A DNA stretch of 43,095 nucleotides, taken from an uncultured Aureispira sp. GTDB lineage: Bacteria > Bacteroidota > Bacteroidia > Chitinophagales > Saprospiraceae. Of the stretch, positions 9,096 through 19,060 are shown in pieces (the stretch's first letter is position 1; each line of letters starts with the position of its first letter). The DNA lies in assembly GCA_905480075.1 (NCBI GenBank), contig CAJQOX010000095.1, positions 1-43,095 on the forward strand, given 5' to 3'. The translations under genes were made by a program, and so were the position numbers. Below the pieces are notes generated by a model. It had not been told where the DNA came from. It made no database searches and saw nothing but the letters and a program-made list of their open reading frames with translations.

Positions 9096-9953
9096 GTGAA
9101 TTATTTAATTTCTGAAGCCTATAGAATGTTAGTTGCACAGCTTTCTTCTGTATATGAAAAAAGAGAGGCATCCAATATTGCCGATATTATTTTTGAAGAT
9201 GCTTTCAGTATTCCTGATCCTGCTACTTCTCAAAGATTTCTCAAGGATTCAGATTATGATTCCCTGATTAATATAAAGGATGAATTATTATTGCTTAGAC
9301 CCTGGCAGTATGTACTTGGTCAGGCAGATTTTTATGGCTTAAAATTTTCTGTTAATGAAAATGTGTTGATTCCCCGTCCTGAAACAGAAGAATTAGTTCA
9401 TATTATTGTCAAAAGGTTTAAAGATCAACCGGTAGAAATACTTGATATAGGAACAGGGAGTGGCTGTATTGCGATTAGTTTAAAACATAATTTAATTCAT
9501 GCTACAGTCTCTGGAATTGATGTTTGTGAAGAATCGCTTCATATTGCCCGAAAAAATGCTTTGAATAATAATACCCCTGTTTTATTCCGCCAACTGGATA
9601 TTTTAAAAGAAAGGGAATCTAAAAAAATGCCCTCTTATGACATCATTGTTAGCAATCCTCCGTATATTCAACATAATGAAAAGCATCTGATGTCTCAACA
9701 GGTCCTTAAGTTCGAACCGGAAGGTGCACTATTCGTAACAAATAATGACCCGCTTCAGTTTTACAAAGTGATTGCTGATTTTGCCCTCATGCATTTAAAT
9801 AATAATGGGCGCATTTATTTTGAAATTAATGCTTTTTTCGGTCCGCAAGTATTGTTGATGTTACAAAATAAAGGTTTCCTTAATTGTCAGTTATTAAGTG
9901 ATATGTACGGAAACAACAGGATTGCCCTTGCTACTTTTAATAATGAATCTTGA
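9096..9953 (+). CDS. prmC: peptide chain release factor N5-glutamine methyltransferase
   Basis: A 285-residue SAM-dependent methylase that modifies the GGQ glutamine of release factors RF1 and RF2. The N-terminal helical domain (about 1-75) is followed by the Rossmann methyltransferase domain with IPRPETEELV, the SAM-binding DIGTGSGCIAISL and the substrate-binding NPPYI motif (VSNPPYIQ). The frame is open from a TTG at 9051, but those first residues are a hydrophobic run not expected in PrmC. The GTG at 9096 gives MNYLISEAYRMLVAQL, which fits the usual family N-terminus; ATG at 9126 is the alternative. The next gene starts 3 bases after the stop, so both are likely translated from one message. 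prfB lies divergently beside it. Confidence 0.92.
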   Translation: MNYLISEAYRMLVAQLSSVYEKREASNIADIIFEDAFSIPDPATSQRFLKDSDYDSLINIKDELLLLRPWQYVLGQADFYGLKFSVNENVLIPRPETEELVHIIVKRFKDQPVEILDIGTGSGCIAISLKHNLIHATVSGIDVCEESLHIARKNALNNNTPVLFRQLDILKERESKKMPSYDIIVSNPPYIQHNEKHLMSQQVLKFEPEGALFVTNNDPLQFYKVIADFALMHLNNNGRIYFEINAFFGPQVLLMLQNKGFLNCQLLSDMYGNNRIALATFNNES

Positions 9954-9956
9954 ATT

Positions 9957-12338
9957 ATGAAACTGATATTCTTCTTTGTCTTTTTATTTGTTTTTTCTTT
10001 TCATTTGTCGGCTCAACAACAGAAATACTCTAAAGTAAGGGTCTTCCTTGATGGCAAACCTGCTCAGGAACTCATGCAACTTGGGGTTACCTGCGATCAT
10101 GGACATCACCGACCCTCTGTTCATTTTGAAAGTGATTTTTCCCAATCCGATTTGCGTTTGATGGACCTGCATGGTTTCAGATACGAGATTCTTATTGATG
10201 ATGTAGCAGATCATTATCAACAACAAAATATAGAAGGTAGTCCAAGAAACAACGCTTGTAATTCTTCCTCAGGTGCTGCTGATTACCCTCAACCTTCCAA
10301 TTTTTCTCTGGGTTCAATGGGTGGATATCTTACGTATCAGCAAATGCTTGATAACCTCGATAGCATGGTCAGTAAATATCCTAATCTTATAACACCCCGT
10401 ATGGTTATAGATTCGGCTAACCTTACTCATCAAAACAGACCTATCTACTGGCTCAGAATTTCTGACAATCCTACTGTGGATGAAAATGAACCGGAAGCAC
10501 TCTATAATGCACTGCATCATGCGCGGGAACCCCTTGCTTTATCCCAACTGATTTATTACATGTGGTTTCTGCTCGAAAATTACAGCAGTAGCCCGGAAAT
10601 TCAATACATTGTTGATAATACGGAATTGTATTTTGTTCCCTGTATCAATCCTGATGGTTATGTTTATAATGAATCAACCAACCCGAACGGGGGAGGGATG
10701 TGGCGCAAAAACAGAAGGAATAATGGGAGTGATTTTGGTGTAGATCTTAATAGAAATTATGGCTATGAGTGGGCATATGATAATATAGGCTCCTCGGGAA
10801 ACACTTCATCAGATACGTACAGAGGTCCTGCGCCCTTTTCTGAACCCGAATCACAAAATATCAGGGACTTTTGTATTGCTCATAATTTTATCTTTTCAAT
10901 GAATTACCATACTTATGGAGCCCAGCTTATTTACCCCTGGGCCTATAATGATCAGCTGACTCCTGATTCCAATGAATTCAGATCCTATGCTGATCTCATG
11001 ACCAACGAAAATAATTATGTATTTGGCACCAACATGGAAACAATCGGTTATTCTACCAATGGGGATGCAGACGATTGGTTGTATGGGGAACAATCTTCTA
11101 AAAATAAAATCCTCTCTCTTACCCCGGAAGCAAGTACAGGTGGTTTTTGGCCTCCGTCCTCTACCATTACAGGTCATTGCCAGGGCACTATGTGGCAAAA
11201 TCTTGCTGTAGCCCACATTATGCTTATCTACGGACAACTTACTAATAAAAGTCTACCCCTCCTTTCTACACTTAATGAACAGGCACATTTTGAACTGACA
11301 AGACTGGGTATGATGAGTGGTAACCTTACGGTGTCAGTAACACCTCTTTCTTCCAATATACTTTCAACCGGTGTAGCTCAAAATTTTAATGTCGCTCAGT
11401 TCACCACTGTTTCTGATTCTATTTCCATTCAACTCGATCCCGCTATTGTCAGCGGTGAATTGGTCCGCTATCTCCTCACGGTTGACAATGGTTTTTGGTC
11501 ATCAACGGATACTGTTGAACGTGTATATGGCAATTACTCACTGGCTTTTAACGATAACGCGGATACTATGGCCAACTGGTCAAATCAAGGGTCTAATTCC
11601 AACTGGGAAGTGACTACCGCTACTTATTATTCCCCTACGGGTTGTCTGACAGATTCAAAAAACGGAAATTACGATAATAACAGATTAACTGAAATTGTGC
11701 TCAATCAAAGTGTTGACCTGACCAATGCCACGGATGCTAACCTTGAGTTCTGGGCAAAATGGGATATTGAAACGGATTATGATTATGTTCAGGTTATGGC
11801 AGCAGGAAATAATGGGAATTATCTCCCCTTATGCGGTATTTACACTAATTCAGGAACGAGTAATCAAGCTCAGGATGAACCTTTATATGATGGTCAGCAA
11901 TCTTCATGGGTTGCGGAAAGAATGTCTCTCAATGATTTTTTAGGTGAATCAGTTGTAAATTTTAAAATAATTTTACAATCAGATTTCTGGGTAAATGAGG
12001 ATGGTTTTTATTTCGATGACTTTAAAGTCAATGTACTTTCGCCCTCGATTGGAAGCAACTCCTATTATCTGAAAGAAGATATCAACGTCGGTCAAAATCA
12101 ACCTAACCCGGCAGCACTTAAAGTGTATATTCCACTGCAAATTCCATCTTCCTTCAATCAGAAACTCAGGCTTACTGTGTATAATGTGCTCGCACAGGAA
12201 ATGTTTTCCAAAGATATTTTAAATAATACTTCCGGAATCGAGATCGAAGTAGAAAACTGGGAGGAAGGCGTTTACTTTTATCAATTGTCTGGAAAGGGTT
12301 TTATTTCTGAACCTTTTAAAATGGTGGTGTCTAAATAA
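9957..12338 (+). CDS. secreted zinc carboxypeptidase (M14) with T9SS sorting domain
   Basis: A 793-residue extracellular metallopeptidase that would trim C-terminal residues from peptides. Signal peptide at residues 1-19 (ending LSA-Q). The catalytic domain, about 115-430, has the zinc motif HxxE (H188-A-R-E191), substrate-binding Arg in DLNRNYGYEW (N265-R266), the third zinc ligand H318 in NYHTYG, and the catalytic Glu E391 in LTPEAST. This set is complete and resembles the carboxypeptidase A/T branch. A beta-sandwich region follows (about 540-700, with NWSNQGSNSNWEVT). The last 85 residues, beginning NVGQNQPNPA and ending MVVSK, are a type A T9SS sorting domain. The start is 3 bases after prmC, an odd pairing of a housekeeping methylase with a secreted peptidase. 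Confidence 0.9.
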   Translation: MKLIFFFVFLFVFSFHLSAQQQKYSKVRVFLDGKPAQELMQLGVTCDHGHHRPSVHFESDFSQSDLRLMDLHGFRYEILIDDVADHYQQQNIEGSPRNNACNSSSGAADYPQPSNFSLGSMGGYLTYQQMLDNLDSMVSKYPNLITPRMVIDSANLTHQNRPIYWLRISDNPTVDENEPEALYNALHHAREPLALSQLIYYMWFLLENYSSSPEIQYIVDNTELYFVPCINPDGYVYNESTNPNGGGMWRKNRRNNGSDFGVDLNRNYGYEWAYDNIGSSGNTSSDTYRGPAPFSEPESQNIRDFCIAHNFIFSMNYHTYGAQLIYPWAYNDQLTPDSNEFRSYADLMTNENNYVFGTNMETIGYSTNGDADDWLYGEQSSKNKILSLTPEASTGGFWPPSSTITGHCQGTMWQNLAVAHIMLIYGQLTNKSLPLLSTLNEQAHFELTRLGMMSGNLTVSVTPLSSNILSTGVAQNFNVAQFTTVSDSISIQLDPAIVSGELVRYLLTVDNGFWSSTDTVERVYGNYSLAFNDNADTMANWSNQGSNSNWEVTTATYYSPTGCLTDSKNGNYDNNRLTEIVLNQSVDLTNATDANLEFWAKWDIETDYDYVQVMAAGNNGNYLPLCGIYTNSGTSNQAQDEPLYDGQQSSWVAERMSLNDFLGESVVNFKIILQSDFWVNEDGFYFDDFKVNVLSPSIGSNSYYLKEDINVGQNQPNPAALKVYIPLQIPSSFNQKLRLTVYNVLAQEMFSKDILNNTSGIEIEVENWEEGVYFYQLSGKGFISEPFKMVVSK

Positions 12339-12431
12339 TTAGACTTTTCTTCTGTTTTTGTTTTATGAACAATTTATAAATCTTTCTGTTTTATCAATAA
12401 ATCTTTTTTCAATTATTTTAAAATTCCGGTT

Positions 12432-13097
12432 ATGAAACAGATGTTTTTTTCATTTTCTACTATTATCATACTTTTTGCCTGTAGTTCCAACACCGAACCG
12501 ATAATTTCTGATAATAACACCAATATTTCTGTCTCAGAAACCAAAGTTGAGGCTGATAATTTGAAAAAGGCATATTTTGCCAGTGGTTGTTTCTGGTGTG
12601 TTGAAGCAGTTTTTGAATCAGTGGAAGGGGTTAAAGAAGCTGTCTCAGGTTATTCCGGAGGAAAAGAAGCCAACCCAACATACGAAGATGTAGGATACGG
12701 AAGAACGACGCATGCTGAAGCTGTAGAGGTTCACTATGACCCTGATGTAATTTCTTATTCTACTTTATTAGAAGTCTATTACGGGTCACATGACCCTACT
12801 ACTGTTAATGGGCAACGTCCGGATTTCGGTTCTCAATACCGCTCTATGATTCTCTGTAATAATGATGAAGAATTCAGATTGGCTAATGATTTCAAAAAGA
12901 AACTTGATGCTTCCGGTCTATATTCTAATCCTGTTGCTACTGAAATTGTGAGATTCACTAAATTCTGGAAAGCAGAAGATTATCATCAAAATTACGAACG
13001 GCTCAATCCAAATAATTCCTATGTAAGAAATGTCTCAATTCCAAGATTAAAACGATTCAAAAAGAAATTTCCCCATCTGCTCAAAAAGAATCATTAA
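12432..13097 (+). CDS. msrA: peptide-methionine (S)-S-oxide reductase, lipoprotein form
   Basis: A 221-residue MsrA, which reduces methionine-S-sulfoxide in oxidised proteins. The catalytic GCFWCVE motif is at 52-58 (Cys53 nucleophile, Cys56), followed by GYSGG, GRTTHAEAVEV, SHDPT and YRS(M) motifs and the late FWKAEDYHQNY. The protein has a signal peptide with lipobox LFAC and lipidation Cys17, then a short polar linker, so it should act in the periplasm or at the outer membrane rather than in the cytoplasm. The C-terminus is a basic tail (KRFKKKFPHLLKKNH). It follows the secreted carboxypeptidase by about 90 bases. Confidence 0.93.
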   Translation: MKQMFFSFSTIIILFACSSNTEPIISDNNTNISVSETKVEADNLKKAYFASGCFWCVEAVFESVEGVKEAVSGYSGGKEANPTYEDVGYGRTTHAEAVEVHYDPDVISYSTLLEVYYGSHDPTTVNGQRPDFGSQYRSMILCNNDEEFRLANDFKKKLDASGLYSNPVATEIVRFTKFWKAEDYHQNYERLNPNNSYVRNVSIPRLKRFKKKFPHLLKKNH

Positions 13098-13208
13098 AGT
13101 TAAATAAGTTAAATGAACGTTTCGTTTTGTTAAGGGAATTACAGTATTGGTAATTTGGTTTGTTGTTTGAGTACCGTTTAGTATTCTATCGCGTAAATAA
13201 ACTTCATT

Positions 13209-13721
13209 ATGAAAAAATTAGCGTTCTTTTCTGTTATTATCAGTATTTCTATTCTACTCACAGGATGTCCATTTGAGTCTGACTTTCCTGTAAGTCAACC
13301 TCAAGTAAAAATTGATTCCGCTTTTATTGGTACCTGGCTGGCAGAGGACTTCCCACAGAAAGGGGATAAGATGAAATATAAAATATTCGCTTTTAACCAA
13401 ACGGATTATCTTATAGAATCAGTTAATATTAAAGAGGGTATTATTTCTGAACAGGAGTTCTACAGAGGTTTTATTTCAGATTTGAATGGTTTAAAAATCC
13501 TGAACCTTCAGATTATAACCGGAAAAAAGTCCTATATATATCATAAATACCGAATGCAGGATGGCAACCTGCATTTATCATGGCTCAACGATTTATATTT
13601 TAAAGACAAAGAAATCAATTCTTCAGAAGACCTCAGGAAATTAATAGATTCAAATTTAGATAAGGCAGATATTTTTGAAACGGAATATGAAATTATACTC
13701 AGGCCGTTCATTGAAAAATAG
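13209..13721 (+). CDS. putative lipoprotein, unknown function
   Basis: A 170-residue protein with a lipoprotein signal peptide: hydrophobic core at residues 5-18 and lipobox LLTGC with Cys20. The mature part contains FIGTWLAEDFP and alternating strands with a lipocalin-like feel (a GTW motif near the N-terminus, then several beta strands ending EYEIILRPF). I do not recognise a specific family. It follows msrA on the same strand after about 110 bases and is convergent with the DUF4265 gene. It is probably anchored in the outer membrane facing the periplasm. Confidence 0.7.
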   Translation: MKKLAFFSVIISISILLTGCPFESDFPVSQPQVKIDSAFIGTWLAEDFPQKGDKMKYKIFAFNQTDYLIESVNIKEGIISEQEFYRGFISDLNGLKILNLQIITGKKSYIYHKYRMQDGNLHLSWLNDLYFKDKEINSSEDLRKLIDSNLDKADIFETEYEIILRPFIEK

Positions 13722-13775
13722 TAATTTAAGCTATCTGAAAGTAATTTAGATGGAATGAGATACTACATGAAGATG

Positions 13776-14270
13776 TCAATATTTATAACCACTTTTCTTC
13801 AGATCTTTTCGGTGTTTTTTTGATAAACAGGGTTCAGCATAACCCAATATTTGTTTCTGTACATACTCCTCAAGAACCTTGTTGATTACTGCATAATTTT
13901 TGGTAGAAGGTACCTGCATGGAGAAGAAGTTTTCATCCACTATTTCGACATTGCAAAGGAGTTCCTCAAAATTACTGATAATCTCATCCTGAGAAAGTTC
14001 TGTTTCATTAATTAATATCTGTATAATTGAGTTGCCTGATTCTTCAATCGTATTTCGGTAGATAAGGCATTTTTCATTAATATCAATAGTTGCATGAAAT
14101 ATATCCCCTGTAGCTATTTTGGGACCGTAGAAAGGAATACTGTGCAATTTATACAAACCTTTTTCTACATCTTTCTTTTCTGCCCATAATATTTCTTCAA
14201 CTTCTTTTTCTAGAATTTCACTTTTGTATCTGAATAGTATCTCAGTGTATTCTTCAGGATTTATTTTCAT
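13776..14270 (-). CDS. DUF4265-like protein
   Basis: A 164-residue cytoplasmic protein without signal peptide. The pattern VEEILWAEK....GLYKLHSIPFYGPKIATGDI resembles DUF4265: an early Leu-Trp-Ala-Glu, then Y.L..IPF, then a GD motif, and a later S(G).S.IQILI strand. The function of that family is unknown to me. The protein ends in a basic, Lys-rich tail. It lies 26 bases downstream of the giant adhesin gene on the same strand, so it may share that message, although a link in function is not evident. Confidence 0.65.
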   Translation of the reverse strand: MKINPEEYTEILFRYKSEILEKEVEEILWAEKKDVEKGLYKLHSIPFYGPKIATGDIFHATIDINEKCLIYRNTIEESGNSIIQILINETELSQDEIISNFEELLCNVEIVDENFFSMQVPSTKNYAVINKVLEEYVQKQILGYAEPCLSKKHRKDLKKSGYKY

Positions 14271-14296
14271 ATATCAAGGGATAATTATGTATTAAA

Positions 14297-17200
14297 TCAA
14301 TTTCTGATAACTTTTGAATAATAGGTTAAATTCCCGACAACAATCCGTAATGTATACATTCCGGCAGGATGTCTTGAAATATTCAATTTTTCTTTAATTG
14401 AAGTTAGCTCTTTTTCCAATACCTTTTTACCAATTGCATCATAAATTTCAATATTTCCATTTATTTGATCATCAAATTCAATATAAAAAATTCCACTGTT
14501 AGGGTTCGGATAAAACCAAAAATTGAATTCTTTGTAAAATTCTACTACCCGAATGTCAGAATAATTATAAACCCCACTGTTTTCTATTCTTTTCAACCGG
14601 TAATAATTATAGCCTTCTTCAGGATGTTTATCGTTAAACAAATAAATATGCCCCGAAGTATTTGTGCTTTCTACTTCACCAATATATTGCCAGTTGAAAC
14701 CATCTGATGATCTTTCAATCTCAAAAACTTTATTATCTTTTTCATTATCAATTTCCCATTTTAAAGATACCTCTTTTGCTTCTGTTGCTTCAGCAGTGAA
14801 ATTCAAAAACTCATTGTCAAGAAATTGAGAATTATTTACAGGGACCAATTGACTGAATCTTCCGATACCAGAAAATTCTACATAATTATTACCCGGAACC
14901 ATACTTGCTGCATTGGCAGAAGGAAATACATTGGTCCATACCCCAAAATCTATTGAAGGTCGTTTGTACAAACTATAATTATTCAATACAATATTCGGAA
15001 CAACTACATCATCATAATTAAATTTGACAATAGCATTTAAACCATTATTGGTAGTACCATAATTATTGACAACCCAATATCCTGTATCTATTGTAGCAAA
15101 TGAAGGCCCTGCGTAAGCATCTTCACTAATAATATGAGAGACAACTACCTCTCCGTTTACACCTGTTCCAAAATTGATTTCCAGGTCTGTATTTCCAAAG
15201 ACTACATTGCCTGAAAAATTAACAGTCTGACTATTCGATATCCCGCCACCTGCATGTACAGTTGATAATACATAATCAGTGGCTGTCATATTATAGGTTG
15301 TACCATTATTCCTGCGAGTTGCATTTTTTACCCCGTCAATTGTGCCTGATGACCAGTCAGAATTAAATTGATAATAAAGTACCAGGTTGTTTTCAGTATC
15401 CTTGAGCGTAAGGTGCCTGTTTTCTCTTATTTCGGTCTGAGTGCGGATATCATTCCATATTCTTAGTTCATCCAAAGAACCATTGAATGGCCTTACAGCT
15501 GAATTCCCTGCGCCAATAGTTAATTCATTACTGAGGTCAGGTATAGCGGTATTGAAAGTTCCGCTTGATTCAAGCACTCCGTTAATATATAAATTACAGA
15601 TTGTTCCATCATAGCTTATTGCAACATGATACCATTTACCATCAAATAATGTACTTGTACTATATAAAGTGTTGGCTATATTATTACCCAATCTGAAAGC
15701 AAGTTTTTCGTCAAAACCAGTATCATCACTCTTCCATAGTAAGTACTCAGAATCTATTCCTTTAGCGATAATAACAGGATTTGTTTGAGAACTCCAGTCA
15801 TCGGAATATACCCAGGATTCAATCGTTATTTCAGAAGGATTCAACTCCGGAGCATCAATTGCTATTATATAATCATCTATTCCATCAAAATTCACCATCT
15901 TTCCCCTTACATTGCTTATCAAAAGGCTTGTATCTAAACTGATTTGAAGAACATATTCACCGGAATCAGAATTAATCCCTTCAACAATAATATATACAGT
16001 ATCTCCTTCATTAATATACTGACTGCCCAGGTATGATTGATTTCCGCAACTATCATTATTGGATACAATCATATTTGCTGAAGAATCTAAAAGGTACAGA
16101 TAAGTATCAAATGAAGAACCACAAAGAGACAAATTATAAAAAGCACTGCTATCACAAACAAAACAATACCAAACATCTTTTGAGGGGTTTCCTGTAAAAG
16201 TATTGGTATAGCAGCTATCGGTGGTGTTGTTGTCAAAATAAGGAATCCCTGAGATGATTAAAGGGTTGTTCTTACTATCACCAACTAAATCTGCAGCCTG
16301 TTGCTCAATGTAAATACTGAATATTCCGGTGGCTACCGCATAGCCTTCCAAAACTATATAAAGAGTATCTCCCCCGTTCACATTCATATTGATCAGAGAA
16401 GGACCTCCCGTAGGCCCACAACGATCATCATCTGACTTAAGTTCCGTACTGTCTGAACCCAGAATTCTGAGATAGGTATCAAAATCCGAATTGCATAAAT
16501 CAACGGTGATAGATCCTGTACATTCCTGTAAAATTAACTGATACCATACATCAGGAGAATTGAACCCGGTTGTGTTTGTATAGCAATTTGTTGTGTTCCC
16601 ATCATCTGTAAAACTTGTATTAGTTACTGTTATTGCAGTATGCATAGAATCACCATTCAGGGGAAGAGGGCAGGGGGTCGTAAACAAAAAAGGGACAGAC
16701 CAGTTACTTGTATCGCCTGCACCACAGATTTCACGGATTACGTATAAATAAGTAGTTCCGAACTGAAGAGAAGAAATATTTTGAGGATTGCTGCTTACAA
16801 AATTACCGATTCCGTTAAAACTCTGACCCAATTCTATCATCTCCAACTCCCATTGCGTGTTACTGATATCTCCTGCAGTCCAATTCAAATCGGCAGAATT
16901 CATAGTCACATTAGTTGCATTGAGATTAACCGGAGTATAGCAGACAGGACCATCATAAAATTCAACATCATCTATCAATATATCATTATACCAGGGACTC
17001 GGGTCATTTGACCCTGTAACATTAAACCGCACCTGCACATTACCGCTGATAGTAAAATTTGCAAGGTTAATAATTACCTCAAACCATTCTTTACCAAGGT
17101 TACCCTGAAATGTCTGTACCGTATTCCAGGCGGAACCATCAAAAAATTCAACCTCAACTTCATTATTTGTATTATTGTTGATGTTATTGCTGAATACATA

Positions 17201-19060
17201 ATATCGCAGCGCAGGCCTGGATAATGATGAAATATCAATAGTAGGAGAAGTAAGTGTACTGACCGCACCGTTCAGATTAGCAGAGCCATCTATGAAAGCA
17301 TAGTTTCCACTATTCGCACTGTGGTCTCCTGCAATCATAGCACCATAATCTGCAGTAGTGCTGAAAGTCCATGAATTAGCTCCGGATTCACTCCAGCATG
17401 CAGGAAGGTACATCTGATCAAAACTTTCAATATAGGGTGCTGTAAAAACCCCGCAGGTAGTTATGAAATTTACCGGCCCTACCCAGGTACTTGTATCACC
17501 GGCACCACAGATTTCCCTAACATAAAATGAATAGGGGGTTCCCATACTTAATCCGGATAAAGTATGAGGATTCGACCCGCTGATAAAACCACTGCCTGTT
17601 ACAGAATTTCCTGCTTCAATCAGTTCAATTTCCCAGCTCGATCCAGTACCATTAGATAGCCAGGATAAATCGGCGCTTGTATTTCCGATATTACTGACTG
17701 TAAGATTGCTTGGAGTAGGGCAGTAAGGCGATTCGTCTATTACTACATCATCAATTAAAATATCATTAAACCATGGGCTAAGGCCTGAAGAACCCGTTAC
17801 AGTAAATTTTAGCTGTATCGGCCCTGTAGGTGAAAGCGCATTAAGATAGTAATTTACCTCATGCCATCCTCCAAGATCTCCCTGATTCTGATAGATAGTT
17901 GCCCAGCTGCTTCCGTTCCAAACTTCAACCAAAAAATCATTGTAGGTATTATTATAGGTGTTTTTGCTGTATACCCAGAAGCTAAGAAGTGGTATGCTAA
18001 GCCCGGAAATATCTATCAATGGACTGATTAGCTCTGATTTACTGCCATTAATATTATATGAACCATCCATCCAGGCATAATTTGTATTGTTTCCGCTGTG
18101 GTCATTAGCTGCCGCAGCATCGTAAGCAGCATTTGTATCGTAATCCCAGGCTTGTGGTCCCGTTTCAGTCCAGCAGTTCTGCGTAAAAGGCAAATCAAAA
18201 TCCTCAGTAAAGGGAGCATTAAATACCGTAGGACACAAAGTAGAAAAAACCTCAGGCCCTACCCATATTGAAGTATCACCAGGAGCACAAACATCTCTCA
18301 TATATACATAATATGTTGTGGCAGAGTCCAACAGTGGATAAGTGGCTGGATTAAAATTTACAAATTGACCGGATCCGGTAGCAGGAGTATAAGCTTCCAC
18401 CGTTTCAATTTCCCAGTTTGTTGTCGGATTGTTCTGATTCCAGGCAATGTCTGCCGTGTTCAGCGTTATGTTGCTGAAAGTAATATTGGAAGGTGGAAAA
18501 CATTGTGGTGCCAAGGGAGGACCTGAAACATCATCTATATACCAATTGTCACCATCATCCTGACTCATCACAAAAGCTACATAAATATCCTGTCCGATAT
18601 AGGCACTTAAATCTACTGAGCCAAGACTGTATACTGTTGTAAAGTTTGACTCTCCCTGAGTGGCAATTGTAGTATAAGCTGAGGGATCATTCTGATCAGT
18701 TGTAGAAATCTTAATGCTATAAATAGTCCCATAATCAAGAGTAAAAGCCTGCTTTTGATAGAAATCCAAATAAAAATCTGTTGCAGTGGGTCTTAATTTT
18801 GGAGTTACAAGCCAATCTTCCGCCAAAGGACCACCGGTAGTTTCATACCGTACAAAAGCCGCCCCTGTTCCTGAGTAAATATCTGCAGCTGAGTTTGTTC
18901 GCTGCCAATCCTGATTAGGACCTGCTGCATTACTACCTATAAAGGAACTCCAGCCCAAAGGGGGAAAGGTCATCCCTTCAAATCCTTCGTTTAATTGCGC
19001 ATTAAGATTTTGTGTTAATAATAAAAATAGATATATTAATAGGGTAGAGCGTATCTTCAT
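14297..19060 (-). CDS. giant adhesin-like T9SS type A cargo (MAM/FN3/LamG)
   Basis: A 1587-residue surface or secreted protein. Signal peptide at 1-21 (ending LNA-Q). About 22-190 is a cleaved-adhesin/MAM-like beta-sandwich (EGFEGMTFPPLGW, ending WYIDDVSGPP). Then come fibronectin III-like units (each with SW.IE... and a CGAGDTS or CAPGDTS turn) alternating with MAM-like units that end in FNDILIDDV or YNDILIDDV. Next are two tandem domains with SFDTYL or SDFDTYL and CG motifs, pre-peptidase-C-like. A LamG lectin-like domain lies at about 1053-1230 (VNFDGIDDYI start, WYHVAISYDG). The end (about 1510-1587, WFYPNPNSG to VIRN) is a T9SS type A sorting domain. Adhesion or polymer binding is inferred. 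No catalytic domain is visible. Confidence 0.88.
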   Translation of the reverse strand: MKIRSTLLIYLFLLLTQNLNAQLNEGFEGMTFPPLGWSSFIGSNAAGPNQDWQRTNSAADIYSGTGAAFVRYETTGGPLAEDWLVTPKLRPTATDFYLDFYQKQAFTLDYGTIYSIKISTTDQNDPSAYTTIATQGESNFTTVYSLGSVDLSAYIGQDIYVAFVMSQDDGDNWYIDDVSGPPLAPQCFPPSNITFSNITLNTADIAWNQNNPTTNWEIETVEAYTPATGSGQFVNFNPATYPLLDSATTYYVYMRDVCAPGDTSIWVGPEVFSTLCPTVFNAPFTEDFDLPFTQNCWTETGPQAWDYDTNAAYDAAAANDHSGNNTNYAWMDGSYNINGSKSELISPLIDISGLSIPLLSFWVYSKNTYNNTYNDFLVEVWNGSSWATIYQNQGDLGGWHEVNYYLNALSPTGPIQLKFTVTGSSGLSPWFNDILIDDVVIDESPYCPTPSNLTVSNIGNTSADLSWLSNGTGSSWEIELIEAGNSVTGSGFISGSNPHTLSGLSMGTPYSFYVREICGAGDTSTWVGPVNFITTCGVFTAPYIESFDQMYLPACWSESGANSWTFSTTADYGAMIAGDHSANSGNYAFIDGSANLNGAVSTLTSPTIDISSLSRPALRYYVFSNNINNNTNNEVEVEFFDGSAWNTVQTFQGNLGKEWFEVIINLANFTISGNVQVRFNVTGSNDPSPWYNDILIDDVEFYDGPVCYTPVNLNATNVTMNSADLNWTAGDISNTQWELEMIELGQSFNGIGNFVSSNPQNISSLQFGTTYLYVIREICGAGDTSNWSVPFLFTTPCPLPLNGDSMHTAITVTNTSFTDDGNTTNCYTNTTGFNSPDVWYQLILQECTGSITVDLCNSDFDTYLRILGSDSTELKSDDDRCGPTGGPSLINMNVNGGDTLYIVLEGYAVATGIFSIYIEQQAADLVGDSKNNPLIISGIPYFDNNTTDSCYTNTFTGNPSKDVWYCFVCDSSAFYNLSLCGSSFDTYLYLLDSSANMIVSNNDSCGNQSYLGSQYINEGDTVYIIVEGINSDSGEYVLQISLDTSLLISNVRGKMVNFDGIDDYIIAIDAPELNPSEITIESWVYSDDWSSQTNPVIIAKGIDSEYLLWKSDDTGFDEKLAFRLGNNIANTLYSTSTLFDGKWYHVAISYDGTICNLYINGVLESSGTFNTAIPDLSNELTIGAGNSAVRPFNGSLDELRIWNDIRTQTEIRENRHLTLKDTENNLVLYYQFNSDWSSGTIDGVKNATRRNNGTTYNMTATDYVLSTVHAGGGISNSQTVNFSGNVVFGNTDLEINFGTGVNGEVVVSHIISEDAYAGPSFATIDTGYWVVNNYGTTNNGLNAIVKFNYDDVVVPNIVLNNYSLYKRPSIDFGVWTNVFPSANAASMVPGNNYVEFSGIGRFSQLVPVNNSQFLDNEFLNFTAEATEAKEVSLKWEIDNEKDNKVFEIERSSDGFNWQYIGEVESTNTSGHIYLFNDKHPEEGYNYYRLKRIENSGVYNYSDIRVVEFYKEFNFWFYPNPNSGIFYIEFDDQINGNIEIYDAIGKKVLEKELTSIKEKLNISRHPAGMYTLRIVVGNLTYYSKVIRN

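Noticed and set aside
10896-11237. Antisense open frame inside the M14 carboxypeptidase gene.
   Set aside because: The plus strand encodes the catalytic domain with all active-site residues; the antisense frame shows no family features.
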